From positions 434,001 to 498,000 of the forward strand of contig LATX02000100.1 in NCBI GenBank assembly GCA_001466705.2: a stretch of DNA of 64,000 nucleotides, in the 5' to 3' direction. The stretch's first letter is position 1; each line of letters starts with the position of its first letter. Below the pieces are notes generated by a model, which was not told where the DNA came from, searched no databases, and worked only from the letters and a program-made list of their open reading frames with translations. This DNA comes from Moniliophthora roreri. Lineage: Eukaryota; Basidiomycota; Agaricomycetes; Agaricales; Marasmiaceae. The position numbers and the translations under genes were made by a program. Shown in pieces: positions 35,575 to 47,114 of the stretch.

Positions 35575-37113
35575 TTACGAATTGAACCCAGCTGCAGTCT
35601 GAACCGGCCATGCTTTGACATCCCAGTGGGAGCCAGGCTCTGTACTCCATGAAACAGCAGATCAGTCAACAATTAATGAGCTGCTGCCTCACGGAGTGAG
35701 GTCTATAAAGTAGATAAGCTACGTACCAGGCATTTGTGCGAATACCCAATTTGTCCAAGCCCTTCTTTGCAGCCTCATTCTTTGCAGCCTTCTTCGTCAT
35801 GCCTTTCCCTTCACCGTAAGTTTCTCCATCGATAACAACCTTGATGCGCCAGGTTGGAGTGGATTTGGTCAGTTTCCAAACTTCTGAGGAGTTGACAGAG
35901 GTGGAGGGTATGGCCTTGACGGGATATTGTTCATATTTGACCGGCAATGGAACCCACTCGACCTGTTTGTTCATCTTGGCGACGTGCTGATTGAAAAGAG
36001 CGAGGTGTCCAGCGACACCCTGGGTGTTCATGGTGGCAGTAACTGGAACCGGAGTCGGGTCGTTGGATTCAGAGTCGGTGTGGGGAGATGACGGCGGGGA
36101 AGGTGAAGGGGAGGCAGATGGCTCGCTTGTGGACGAAGATAATTCTGATTGCGAGGGAGCTGTGGAGATAGTCAAAGGCCCTAATCCATATTGAGTTCGA
36201 ACGACGTCGTAGGCTGTCTCCACGTAAGGACGAAAGAGAGCATCCAGCCAGGACCGGACGACTTGGAGGTTTTGATCAGTATAGAGCCCCCCAACGAAAG
36301 CCTGTGTCATATAGATAAGCCTAGTTCTTTCCGCGGAAAGATTAAAGTTCAATTATAAACGTACTTCAAAAACATCGGCTAAATGACATTGACAAGTGAA
36401 CGTTATCAGTGTTCGCAATATATGATAGAATAATAGAATGCCGATTCAAACGCACATACCTTGAACGTGGATGGACTCCCTCAGAGCCAAGGCCTGAGCA
36501 GGATGTACTAAGAGACGATGGGGGAGGCGGTAGCGTTGAGAGCTAAACCAGTGAGTGAGTGCCTAGATATATATCTTTGAACCAAGGCTATGACATACAT
36601 TGTGGCCAAGGTTTGGTTGGTGACGATCATTGCCCGAATTTTCTGTGAATCGAGATAAGTCAAGCGGGTATCAATCAGCCGCGGGGTTCTTTTGGGAAGC
36701 AGGATCAACGAGCTCGAAGACTTGCCGTGGTAGGACCAACCCGGAGGCCGGGATACATCTCGAATAACAAATCAGTGACGACCAAGCTCAAAACAGAGTC
36801 TCCAAGATGTTCGAACCTAAAGCGTATGGAAATCAGCTCATGCCACGCCTTATCACCGAATCATAACTTACTTTTCATTGTCAGGACTAGGATCGTTAGG
36901 AAGGTCTTCAAAGATGTGGGTAGGTCGAGCGTACACACTTCGGTGCGTGAAAATTTGCCGTTCGATGTCCTTGGAATTGATCTTGGGAAGGGCGGGAAGC
37001 TCGTGCCCTGTCGCGACCCTACTGAAAATCGCCAACCTAAGATCGAAGTTCGCAAACTGGACTTGAGGAATGACTGACCTTTGCATTGGGATCACTGAAG
37101 GCGTTGCACTCAT
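35575..37113 (-). CDS. Ribonuclease III (Rnt1-like): RNase III domain plus dsRBD
   Basis: An endonuclease that cuts double-stranded RNA; yeast Rnt1 processes pre-rRNA, snRNA and snoRNA precursors in the nucleus. Exons 36872-37113, 36726-36816, 36599-36642, 36460-36542, 36365-36378, about 35723-36301 and a short last exon to 35575 give about 370 residues. The catalytic motif FEHLGDSVLSLVVTDLLFE supplies Glu and Asp, and the second acidic pair is in ADVFEAFVGGLY, so the enzyme looks active and is not the inactive mL44 type. A Ser/Pro linker leads to a dsRBD (TWRIKVVIDGETYGEGKGMT, then KKAAKNEAAKKGLDKL). Intron 36643-36725 has a GC donor and exon 36365-36378 is only 14 nt; both are forced by the conserved sequence. 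The final exon junction is uncertain. An upstream in-frame Met at about 37176 is possible. Confidence 0.85.
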
Positions 37114-37475
37114 AGATATACTGATGAAACCGAGAGGGAACGAAGGCAAACCCCCTACATGGCGGAGTTTGACCATCACTCCAGTCTCCAACTCAGATAG
37201 AGAGTCCGCTTTTGGTTTACAGGGCCGTGTGATGTGGCGGAGTTTTCGAGATGGTTAAGGAATTCGTTTTGTCACATGGGGAAGTCTGTCAAACGAGGGA
37301 AGTCTGTCAAACAAAAGAAGTCCCGAATGTAGTGCATCTCTATTAGGGGTTGGTACAGCGTATTAGTGTGTTTATAATAGTACAAGTTCCTGCTCTAAGT
37401 CACAACTGTCTCATTTCAGAGAACATCAGGCGTGATGTCGATGTGATCCCGGAAAACGGAACTCACCGGAATTTG
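37114..37475. other. Intergenic region upstream of RNase III gene
   Basis: Promoter of the RNase III gene and 3' flank of MET16. No ORF is supported. A short near-repeat (GTCTGTCAAAC) occurs twice around 37287-37315. Confidence 0.5.
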
Positions 37476-38398
37476 CTACGTCGAGGTCCTGATCGGCGCT
37501 GATGAAAAGTTTTCACGCTAAGGTGAGCCAGGGTCAGCAGGTGACGGAATAGTGCGAAGTGCGAAATTGTACTCACAGCTCTTGCAGCCGCTTTCATCGC
37601 AAAGTAGTCCTTATGCAAACCACATTCTGTCTTCTCTTTCCCCGCCCATCTTCCTGCTCTCTCATCTTGCCCTTCGGCTACTTTCGATGTACTATGCCAA
37701 TCGCCAACACTACGGTAACCTTGGCTGAGAAGTTTATTCCTGGGGACCTTGTTGGCAGTGATATACCAGTCAACCATGGCGAATGGCCATGCAAACAAGG
37801 GATTCAGTTTCAGCAGACCGGTCGAGTCGACTTCTAGAGGTTTCAGGGATGCGCGGTCCCCGCCTTGCGTAGCTCGCCGGCCAGTGATGACTGCCTTGAC
37901 TCCAAGAGTTTCGTATGCACGTCGTGCAGGTTCAACCTAAAAATTGTACAATTAGAATCATGTGATTCCGTCAAGAAGAGTTCCGCTCGCCTTTACGACA
38001 AAATCATAAGTATTCTCATCTGTTTCCCATAACCGTTCGCCCCATTTTGCTTCGAAATCTCCTACTGTTTCACACCCCTCTGGTTTGAAGACGTGAATTG
38101 GTTGATTATACCTCCGCCTTACTTCGTCAACGAGTTCGTATGTTTCGGTAAAGTGGTATAGGGTGTCGATGAAGATCAATGGTGGAGGTGATGATGTGAT
38201 CTTCGATAACATGTCGATTGCGACCAAGCCAGTAAGACCGAACGCGGTAGTCTGGTAGAGGTCTGGAAGATATTCAATAGCCCATTGAAGTATCTCATCT
38301 GGCTGAAGCTCTGATAGGTGTGCATTTATAGCTTCCAGGGTGGTCGGGGAAACAGGAAGCTGGAGAGGTTTGGAGATAACTACTGGTGCTGAAGACAT
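37476..38398 (-). CDS. MET16: Phosphoadenosine phosphosulfate (PAPS) reductase
   Basis: Reduces PAPS to sulfite with thioredoxin in assimilatory sulfate reduction (cytosol). Exons 37991-38398, 37577-37936 and 37476-37517 give 269 residues. Motifs include TTAFGLTGLVAIDML (nucleotide-binding loop region), LIFIDTLYHFTETYEL, VEPARRAYETLGVKAVITGR, QGGDRASL, GYRSVGDWHSTSKV and the catalytic Cys in KTECGLH. The first intron (37937-37990) needs a GC donor (AAG|GCGAGC) to keep the conserved Lys before VEPA; a GT alternative two codons upstream would delete two residues. The C-terminal exon encodes only 13 residues. Confidence 0.93.
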
Positions 38399-39077
38399 AA
38401 TTGTCGGAGTGATGAACAGAAGGCCAAGCTGACGGGTGTTATGGAACTGTTCAAGTTGGCTTATTGAGCAGTTTTGTGTACTTTGCGGGGGGTAGAGTAA
38501 TCATTACGATGCCGATTGCGTTACGGTTTTTGACTGGAGCAAGACGCGATTTGCACGAGAGATGGTGCAAATTGATCACGTGCAGAATCGGTCAGCGGCG
38601 AGCACCTGCTAAGCGCCCAATGCGGCGCCCACTGAGTATCACTTCCACATGCAGTCGCTCTGCAGTCGCCTTTCTGTCATCGTTCCTAGTCCTGTTCCCA
38701 TGATAATCCTTTTATGCTGTTACAAAAGGGCTTTAGTGAAGTAATCCCTGCTCCTACCCCTGTTTATCTGAACGTCCTAGGACACGCGTCTCGACCCTTC
38801 TCGCGAACTCACTCTGGAGCAGGCAAGTTTCTACCTTCAAGCACGGAGAGTAACACTCTCTTCTAACCCCGCGTCCTTCATCAAATGAGGTCCATTTCGC
38901 TTCCGGACTCTAGCCATCTTCGCTTCCAAGCTTCAGTCCGCCCACCTGATGTCGCCACTGTTCACCAGAGTTTCTAGAAGGCACAGATAACGAGAGACCG
39001 CTACACCCTCATAAACCTTCAGGCATCAGTCCGTGTGAGGGCATCTTGTATTCCTTTGCCTTTCCTGCACTTGAAAC
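38399..39077. other. Divergent intergenic region MET16 / small secreted gene
   Basis: About 680 bp with both promoters; no coding signal seen. Confidence 0.55.
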
Positions 39078-39546
39078 ATGCTTTCCGCTACCTTCGTCCT
39101 CGTTGCCAGTTTATGGTTGACGAATGCCGCTCAAGTGCCTCTTTCTAACGATACTGTGAGTATCCTTCCCTTTCTGACACGGTCGCCATCAACAATTCTT
39201 CCAGGTCCATGCTGAAGGCGGTCAACTCACCATTTGTAACAATGACAACTTCAACCCTCCCTGCGCCGGTGTACTATTCCAAGAGGGATTCTGCACCAAC
39301 TTCCCTGGCGGCTTCCATGACTCCGTTAGTGCAGTTAATGCGCCGTGTGGGTACAGCTGCCGTCTCTACGAGTGAGTCTTATTTCTGCCAACCCCAACTT
39401 CGAAAGTGTGCTAATGAGACAGCAGAGATTTCAATTGTGGCGGAAAGTACATCTTGGTTGCCTCGCCTGGGTACAGTGACCTTCGCGAAACGGCATACAA
39501 CGATCGGCTGGACTCGTTCAGGTGCCAGAGGATCCAATGCTACTGA
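39078..39546 (+). CDS. Small secreted Cys-rich protein, beta/gamma-crystallin-like
   Basis: Exons 39078-39155, 39205-39371 and 39426-39546 give 121 residues. Signal peptide: MLSATFVLVASLWLTNA. The mature part has eight cysteines in a pattern such as LTICNNDNFNPPCAGVLF, GFCTNFP, PCGYSCRLYED, FNCGGKY and FRCQRIQCY. The order Y-E-D-x-x-C-G-G ... L ... N-D-x-x-x-S-F-R-C resembles a Greek-key beta/gamma-crystallin repeat, which occurs in small secreted fungal proteins. The fold call is inference from pattern. The role is unknown; such proteins are often expressed in fruiting or host contact. Confidence 0.75.
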
Positions 39547-39775
39547 ATGTCCCGCATTCCGGATCGGTTTGAACCAAGATATGTAGTAAGCGGAACAGAA
39601 TTGTTTCATACACGCATTGTCAGTATTAGTTGTATAAAATGTTCCATACGATCCTGAACGATTCAGAGCCGAGAAATTTTCATCTTACACGGCTATTCAG
39701 AACAGGGAAAAGGTATAATTAGGTCGAGCACTAGTAAAGCACATACAATAACGGGAGTGACAAGCCGGACGAGGA

Positions 39776-41286
39776 TCACATGCGTTCGCTCGCAACCTCG
39801 CTCGTAGGGACCCTTGTCTCTCCTGCTTTCACTTCCCGATACAGGCCATCACACAATTTCATCAGCCTCTCCGCTTCGTTCCGATCCCAGTCCTCTATTC
39901 GCTGGTGCCCCACGAGGGGTGCACCAAATCTGCCACACTGGGAGCCAAACTTGATGGGTGGATGCTGCTCGGGGCCTCCCTTGCCGTCTTGGTGACCATT
40001 ACTAGTAGGCTTTGGATCGGCTGGAGGGTTGGGCTGCGACCGAAATACACTCGATATCGATGCAAGTGAGGCTAGTGATAGCCAAACTACCGCAACCGCC
40101 CCTTTGTCGTAAGATATGGGGTGGTTGAGAGATCCCAAAAGACGAGTCTGGAGACAGTGTTAGCAATTGCGTTCATGACTGTGTAACGCACACGCTTACT
40201 ATGTGAAATACCAGCCATTTGACGTAGTGGAGTACAGGGAAGATCAGGTTCAAGTCGATGTTCGTGTGACATACACCTGGATGGGAGATAAAATGCCTGA
40301 CAACCTTTTTCTGAGTTGTATTTTGTTCATGAAGAGCGATTCGGTCCAGATGAGTCGCGATGAGCTCGGTTTGGTATTTCGACGACCCATAAGGATCTTG
40401 GGTGCGTTTGAGTTGCCAATCCTCTGGTTCATATGTCCGCAGTGCCTTCAGCGATGAGGTCCATATTACTCGGGCATCATGCGGATATTTGGATGATTCA
40501 AGGAGGGGTTGGAGGTCGCGGGACTGGACAACATACTTTTAGGTTCCACACCGCCCAACGATAAGAGGGCGAACGCACCAGAACATAATGTCCAAACAGA
40601 TTGCACTGCCATACCCAACCATAACCATCCATACTGATCTCCCCGAAGGTTTGAGTGTAAAACATGGGTGTTGTTACAGCGCCCATGGGGTCTACGGCAA
40701 ATTGTTTCAATGCACGAGTCCAGATAATCCTCTCGAACGGGGCAACGCCAGCATTACATATCAGATGTGAAATGTATGGGTACCTGTTCAGACGCGTAAT
40801 ATAGAGGTAAGACGTAGGTGAAGACAGATCAACACGAGACGCACTTGGCTGAAACCTCTCTCGCAAAACCTCCTACCGACTTCAGTATTCCCAACTCTAG
40901 CTCGTGTATTTCAATTTTGACATTCTTTCGGAAAGTGTCGGCATGTCTGTCGTATCCGGGCTGTTTCCGCAAGTTGGAAATGAATGAGTCAAGAAGGGAA
41001 AATAGCTGGTCTCTTGCAGCTTGAGCGCGTTTCTTGCTCCGACAAGCCATAATAAGAGTTATTCCTTCACAAGGATAGTCGAAATCGATGCTTTTGTCAT
41101 TGTTCTGAGGACCAAGATGGAGGTCGGGTGGTGATGATTGGCAGAGCTGGTAGAGCAATCGTTGGCAAATGCCAAATCCGACCCCACTGGAAGAAACTTG
41201 GTTATAATGAAAACAGGGGGAGTACGGCGTCACATATCTCACCCATTAGCACCTGTCACGATAATTATTGGCCACGAAGACACCAT
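39776..41286 (-). CDS. ERG27: 3-keto sterol reductase (short-chain dehydrogenase)
   Basis: Reduces the C3 ketone formed during C4-demethylation of sterols, with NADPH, in the ER together with Erg25, Erg26 and Erg28. Exons 41243-41286, 40845-41186, 40579-40783, 40200-40535 and 39776-40147 give 432 residues. The cofactor loop IIIVTGANGGVGFGICQRLL starts at about residue 7. ITLIMACRSKKRAQAARDQL and HLICNAGVAPF are SDR landmarks, and CNLFGHYVL precedes the active site SSL (about 224) and YGSSK (Tyr246, Lys250). The extended C-terminus (LNLIFPVLHYVKWLVFHI and an Ala/Ser-rich segment) fits membrane association in this family. The model removes four introns of 55-70 nt, all in phase. Confidence 0.93.
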
Positions 41287-41828
41287 GGTGATCTAAAGAG
41301 AGGGAAGGAAGGAAGGGAAAGTGAGTCCGACGTTAGCCGTAGCCGACTCGGCGAATCGTACGATGAGTTCGAAAAGTTAAAAAAGAAAAAGTCGTTCGGC
41401 ACCTATGACATACATAGACAAACGAGCTGCCAAAGAGGACAGCCCAGAATGCTCGAGGAATTTTGAATACGCTTCATGTAAAATTTCTCAGTCTCTTAGG
41501 TCAGGCCCAGCATATGGGGGTCCAGCAGGGGGGTCCAGTAGTGGGATCTGTTCGCCTTGGCGCTCACGAAGCGCTCATCATTTACAGACATGATCGAACA
41601 AACGCATTTAGCGACGGGACAAGTGGAAGTATGTACATATCGTAAGTACGTAGCACACCGTTCATATTGTCAGACGGGTTACAAGTCCAGCGGGCCAATG
41701 AATACCGTATTACAAGCCCAAGGTAGCAAGAATGAGACCCCAGCTGATGGATTTCAGCAAAATAGCGACATCGACCAAACTGTTTTCGCAGTCAGTAACG
41801 CGTCATCAGCATCAGGAGAGCAGCCAAC
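41287..41828. other. Intergenic region, no gene seen
   Basis: About 540 nt upstream of ERG27 and downstream of the 41829 gene. It includes a purine-rich GAAGG tract near 41300-41325. Confidence 0.5.
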
Positions 41829-42454
41829 TCACAGAATCGCAAGGAGCTTCAAAATACCAGCCAAAAGGAGTTCAACACTCAAGAGGAGTTTGTTGACGAT
41901 GATCTGCAGAGTGATTAAAAGACCGCCGACGATGGGGAACTTGGCTCCAGAGAGAAGAAGTTTGTTGATAGTTTTAACCAAAACCTGGGTAGAATGTGAG
42001 CCCATGGCTGGAGGAAGGTATGAATGTGACATACAATAAGAATACCAGCGATGACTTTGGCCAGCTCGTCCTTGTTGTGAGGTTTTCCGTCTCCGCCTTT
42101 GCCATTGAAGGCAGTGAGATCGGTGTCGGCGGTGGTAAAGGCTTCCGTGAGCTGGGTGACGAGAGGAGCGACATTGTCATCAGTGGCAGAGCCGCTGTCG
42201 ACCAAGGCATCTGTAGGCAACTTATATTAGATATCGATGTCCGACATTCAAACTGAGGGCGTGGAGACCGTACCGATCTGAGGAAGGATTGAGTCGGTAG
42301 ATGCCTTCAAGTTGGCAAAGACCGCTTCAATGCTGTCAACCTGTTGACGCTTCGCAACCTCGTTGCCACTTGTGGCAGCGACGGGATTAGCGTAGGTGAC
42401 AAGACCGAGAGTGAGGAAGGCAAAGAAGAATGTGATGATGCGAGAGGAGAACAT
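41829..42454 (-). CDS. Small secreted hydrophobic-helix protein of unknown family
   Basis: Exons 42274-42454, 42035-42210 and 41829-41984 give 170 residues. The N-terminus MFSSRIITFFFAFLTLGLVTYA is a signal peptide. A dibasic KR follows (residues about 35-36, before QQVDSIEAVF), a possible Kex2 site. No cysteines are visible in the mature part. The C-terminal 50 residues are an unusual Leu/Ile-rich amphipathic run (VKTINKLLLSG, PIVGGLLITLQIIVNKLLL, SVELLLAGILKLLAIL). The chain may be extracellular and surface-active or membrane-active. I do not recognise a named family. Confidence 0.7.
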
Positions 42455-42462
42455 TGCGGATT

Positions 42463-42496
42463 ACTGCTGCTGAGGAGTGTTGCTGCTGCTGCTGTT
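42463..42496. repeat. CTG/CAG trinucleotide repeat in the 5' leader
   Basis: Imperfect TGC triplets sit just upstream of the 42454 start codon, so the transcript leader carries CAG repeats. Confidence 0.75.
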
Positions 42497-42516
42497 CATT
42501 CGAGGATCAGCCAGCT

Positions 42517-42524
42517 TTTATATA
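42517..42524 (-). promoter_or_regulatory. TATA box (TATATAAA) of the 42454 gene
   Basis: TATATAAA on the minus strand, about 63-70 nt upstream of the ATG at 42454. This fits a strongly expressed secreted-protein gene. Confidence 0.55.
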
Positions 42525-44135
42525 CTTTGAAGCAAGTTGTGCTCGACATAAAAAAGAATGCAATATCTTGAGACGATGACGAGCAAAGGGCTTGACGAGG
42601 TCAGTGAACGAATAGGTACGTACGACTGAATTGCTTGAGCACCATCATTGTGACAAATGATCATAGAAGTGAATGGTTTTGAATGATGTCCTCACGAGCT
42701 GTCACTGGGGAAGGCGTCATAGGAAAGTGCGAAACTTGATTTGACTCACTCCCTGAGTTTCATAGCTGTAAGGAAGGCGATGTCGTCGTTTTTATGCCGT
42801 CAGGCTGAAGTATTTGAGCGTATATTAGGCCATATCGCACGAAACAGACGACGAATTGCGCACCGCTGCGTTTTCCTCGAATCAAATAACTTCAGCCTGT
42901 ACGGACATCCCGGGAGGGCAAGGGCAAGGTGCAACGGCGTGAAAGGAAGTAGCCTGTCTCAGGCACTGTCGAAGATTCGGTGAATAGTGATAAGTTCGAC
43001 CTCGAGCTGTATCATGGCTCCTTGAACTAGGTAGCACTAAGTGTATCCGAGCGTTAGTGGAAACCTGCCGCGTCAAGTTTTCGTACCGGTGAGGTCAGAC
43101 TTAGATCAGAACAACCTTAGAGAATATTGCGTGCCAGAAATCTTCCGATGTCAAAAGGTTCTTTGATAAATGCCATTCTAAATGAAGATCAGCTTCCGGA
43201 GTCCTCAGTCTCCGAGCGCTCAGAAGAATAATTTTGGAACGGCACCTTTTCATGTTTCCTACTGAATATCACAGCACAGTAAGGATTCCCCAGAGAACAA
43301 CGTCCCGCACTCTAGTTAGCTTCTGCTACAATAGGTCTCGATGGCTTCGTGCAAGGCCCTGCGAGTCGATGGCGTCGAGATGAAATACTAGCTAGCGGAA
43401 TCTCCGATCAGCGTACCACTACTAGTTTATGATACCAGCCTGTAGGCCAGTTTCGTATTGTCGATAGATGTTCACGATTTACGCTTCTGCAAATGGAAGG
43501 GTATGAGATGGAAGAGTCGCAAGTTGGAGTCCGAAGGCCATAGAAGGCCTCGCAGCCTCCTTTGCGACGGAGCGGCCCAAACTTTCCTTATTCATTTAAT
43601 TTTCTTGACCTTGGGAAGTGCGAGGGAGATAAGTCTGACGAAAAAAGGTCACACCCAGACACAGAGAAAGTGTACATCAGAGCTTGAAGCAAGTTCAAGG
43701 TCGAAAACGTGGCTTGGACATATGTAATATAAGATTAGGAATACTAGCTTCTGCAGCTGGCCACAACCACAACGTTTACTGGATGCAGACCTCTGTGGTT
43801 AATGCCAGAAGTCTACCAAAGCACTGTCTAGATCTGTAAAGTATGTAGGACGTTCACAAGCGCAATTGGGCCAGCATTGGGCCAATGGTATGACCAGCTC
43901 CTACATACTAGCTTTGAATCCAGACACGGCTTGTTCTAAATTGTTCTGCAGTAAAGCTGTGAAGACAAGACCGTTTAAAACTTTTGGGGCAAAGCTCCTA
44001 TCTTTATAATATTCACGTGTTTTACCGTGGTGTGAGGAGGTAATTTAAAGACTGTCCAGTGGACCCTTACTGTCACCGTCAAGCGCGGTGACGAGGACAC
44101 CTACGCTTCAGCAGACGACCTTTCACAACCTAGAA
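42525..44135. other. Long intergenic region, no gene seen
   Basis: About 1.6 kb with no ORF longer than about 90 codons and no splice-consistent chain. Both flanking genes are transcribed away from it. Confidence 0.5.
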
Positions 44136-46853
44136 ATGCTTGGAATCTCTGGTACTGCTTCCCGACCGCGACCCCCCGCTCAGATGCGCAGGACCTCCTC
44201 CATGAAGACCGCCAATACTTCACCACCTCCCCCCTATGCTTCTTCTTTCGTTTTTCCTTCAAATCCGAGAAAGTCTCCTCTCGAAACCAGAGCAACGCTC
44301 TTGGGCTCGCCAGTGTCTGCCTCATTGCAGATGGTCACTCAGGACATTCAAGGATCTGGTTCAGGTTCGTTACAGCCCCATGCGTTGCATTTAGCTCCTC
44401 GGAACCATGACGAAATGATGGAATGGCTGAAGGAAAAGTCTCATAACGAGCTTTCCGAGCTGCTTTTGAGAGCGGACGAAGTGATCAAACAGCGAGAGTC
44501 TGGTATGTCTACATAGCACTCTAGACACGAACTTGTAAGCTGAATTATACTAGATCTCGACCGGACTTCGTCACTTTGCAAGTCGCTCTATGAAGATAAC
44601 TCGTCTTTACAGTCAAAGCATAAAGCATTACTTTCCCGAATTCCCAGTACCCCGTCGCGTCAAGCATCCACAGATTCGCCTCTACCATCCCCAGCACCAT
44701 CACCCCATCGTCCATCTCCTAGTGTTGAGTCACCTACCCACTCACCCAGCATCTCTAGAAGGTGCTTTGACCAAGACCCTTTCCTGTATCAAGCGCCCCG
44801 AACAGTTCCTCACAAGTACGGTGGCAGACACATTCGCAGGATCTCCGTCACTCCTTACGACATATCCCTCCTTACTGACCAAAACACCGAGCTTCTTCTC
44901 AAGGTCGAGAAACTCGAAGCCGAATCGGCTAGCCACGAATTAGCCGGAAGGAAAACATTAAAGAAGATGGAGAAGGAGATCAACGCGTTGCGAGACGAGT
45001 TGGAAGCAGTTCGCGCGAAGGAAGCGCAGAATGCGCTCAGGGCAAAAGAGGAGGAAGGGGCAGCTTTACACAGGAAGAAAGGAAAGGCTAAAATGAGGAT
45101 GATGAGATCCAAAAGTGGACCTGTCCATTTTGGGCAGCGAGAGACGGATCCATTCGGGCAAACCGTGAAAGATTTTGCTCCAGCTGGACCTCTCAGCAGT
45201 CTCTTTAATCGTTCCGCGAAAAACGCACCCTCACATACGCCCATATCCGAATCTCAAGAGGAAGACTCGTCTGACACCGACCCTCATACTCCGACGTCGA
45301 CGACAAATCTCGAAGATCAGCAACGCGAGTTCATCGCACAGGTCCTATCTAAAATGGCTGAACTCGAGGAGACGAACTCTCGCCTCGAATCCCAACAGGC
45401 AGATACTGCTGCCAAGCTACTGGCCATTCAAAAGGAGACGGAGAGTTTGGGCAGATTATATGAAGGTATCGACGATGAGGTTGAGATCGTTCAGGGCGAG
45501 CCGTCCCCCGAGATAGAGTCTGCTGTCTCCGAAGGCCATTCAAGTGACGACACTAGACCCTCGAAACCCAAAGACTCGACCATTCGGTTCAGAAGCTTTA
45601 GACGAACTTTGGAAGGGCTTGGAGCACCGCCGAAGTTCAATGAAGGGAATGGTATCGTTTCGGCGTCAAGCACATCTCGCATGCATGTCCACAAGCCGAG
45701 AAGATCGGTAGTGGGCCTGTTTGAAGCACCAGAATCAGCTCCTTCACTTGAATCATCATCCACACGTCACCCTGCACCAGTTTCGTCCTCTGATGCGCTC
45801 GAAGCATGGGCAAATCGTAGTGGGCTGGTTTCTCCCGCACTATCAACCCTCAGTGGCTTCTCATTAAGCCTCAATCCTTTCGACTCTATGTCACCCTCAG
45901 CTCCAAACCCAGCAATAGGTGGTAATACACTCTCAAACGAACTGGGCGCAAATGAGTGGCTTCAGGACGGCCCTAGTGATCACCTTCGCACCAGCAGTCT
46001 GTATGACTTCAACTTGTTGTCTGGGCAAGCAGATTTTGCACCTTCACCTTCACCATCCCCTGTCGACTTCAGTAAAGTCGGGAGGACTTTATTCCCCACC
46101 GCTCAACCTTCCGAAGATTTGGACATGGATATGGATGCACCGAGAACTCCGATGAGGAAGGACAGCGCGCTACAATTGAATCTCGAACCTCCTACACCGG
46201 AATCGGATGGCCAGAAATCACCTGCGCAGAAACAGACAGCAAGGTACCGTAAGATGTCACAGACGGTCAGGGCGAGGACAGCAAGATGGGTCGATGGGAG
46301 ATTCACGGATAGCGTGTTGGGCAGTCCGAGTAGTCCGAGTGGTACGGTGAGAAGTAAGCAACGGGCATATGTACAAAACAAGTTTGAGGAGATCAGGGTC
46401 AAAGAGACACCGACGGCAACGTTGAAGACGTTTTTGACCACAGACTCGGAATCGGAATCTTCGGTTGTTTCCACCAAGACAAAGAAATCAGCAGCATCAG
46501 AATCTCGACCTATTCCTCGACGGATTGCGAGCGCGCTTGATCTTATGGTGGAGAAGATTACTGGACGGTCTGTCAGCGGGTCAGAGAGCAACTCGCCGAG
46601 GGTGAGAACAGCGTCGGTTGGTAAGACCGAGAATGATGAGGCAAACAGATCGGTAGAGGTCTATGTGGCTCCTGCGCCACCACACAAGGAGAAGAAGTCG
46701 GCTGGTTTTGGAGATATAGTCCTGGAGGTCTGGCTGTGGCTTCAGTTCGCGGTCATCATCCTGGTGTTTCTGTGGGCCATGGCTAAGAGAGGCCCGAAGA
46801 GCGTGCTGGGGGACGTCCAGGCTAGACAGAGGTCTAGCGTTCGAGAGTTGTAG
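44136..46853 (+). CDS. Coiled-coil protein with C-terminal membrane anchor
   Basis: Two exons (44136-44502, 44554-46853) give 888 residues. The start is the first Met inside an open frame that extends upstream. A Ser/Pro-rich N-terminus leads to MMEWLKEKSHNELSELLLRA and a long coiled coil at about 245-330 (LLKVEKLEAESASHELAG, KKMEKEINALRDELEAVRAK). A second heptad stretch follows near 395-430 (QREFIAQVLSKMAELEETNS). A Ser/Thr/Pro-rich disordered region covers about 440-830. The C-terminus holds one membrane segment (VWLWLQFAVIILVFLWAMA, about 845-863) and 20-odd basic residues after it, so it is probably tail-anchored with the coiled coil facing the cytosol. A tether or golgin-like role is conceivable (inference). 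Confidence 0.75.
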
Positions 46854-47114
46854 ATGGTTTACTCCCCCCATTTTACACACTATTCATTCTCTGTCGTTTC
46901 TTGGACCACTGCATTCTAGATAAGCATCATTACCTGCACATTTTCAAGGTCCTTCATGATTCAATATTCTTCATGACATTGAGATACGCGCATCATTAGA
47001 TGTTCTATTCTACTTCATTTTATATACCCCCCCAATTTGTATCTTTGGATGATTCAAAGTACGTCCATACATGTTGCTAACGTTGCGAGTAGTTATCATA
47101 TGGTTACCACCCAT

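Noticed and set aside
42463..42496. CTG repeat as part of a CRISPR-like or structured array
   Set aside because: It is a simple trinucleotide microsatellite without spacers, in a eukaryotic 5' leader.
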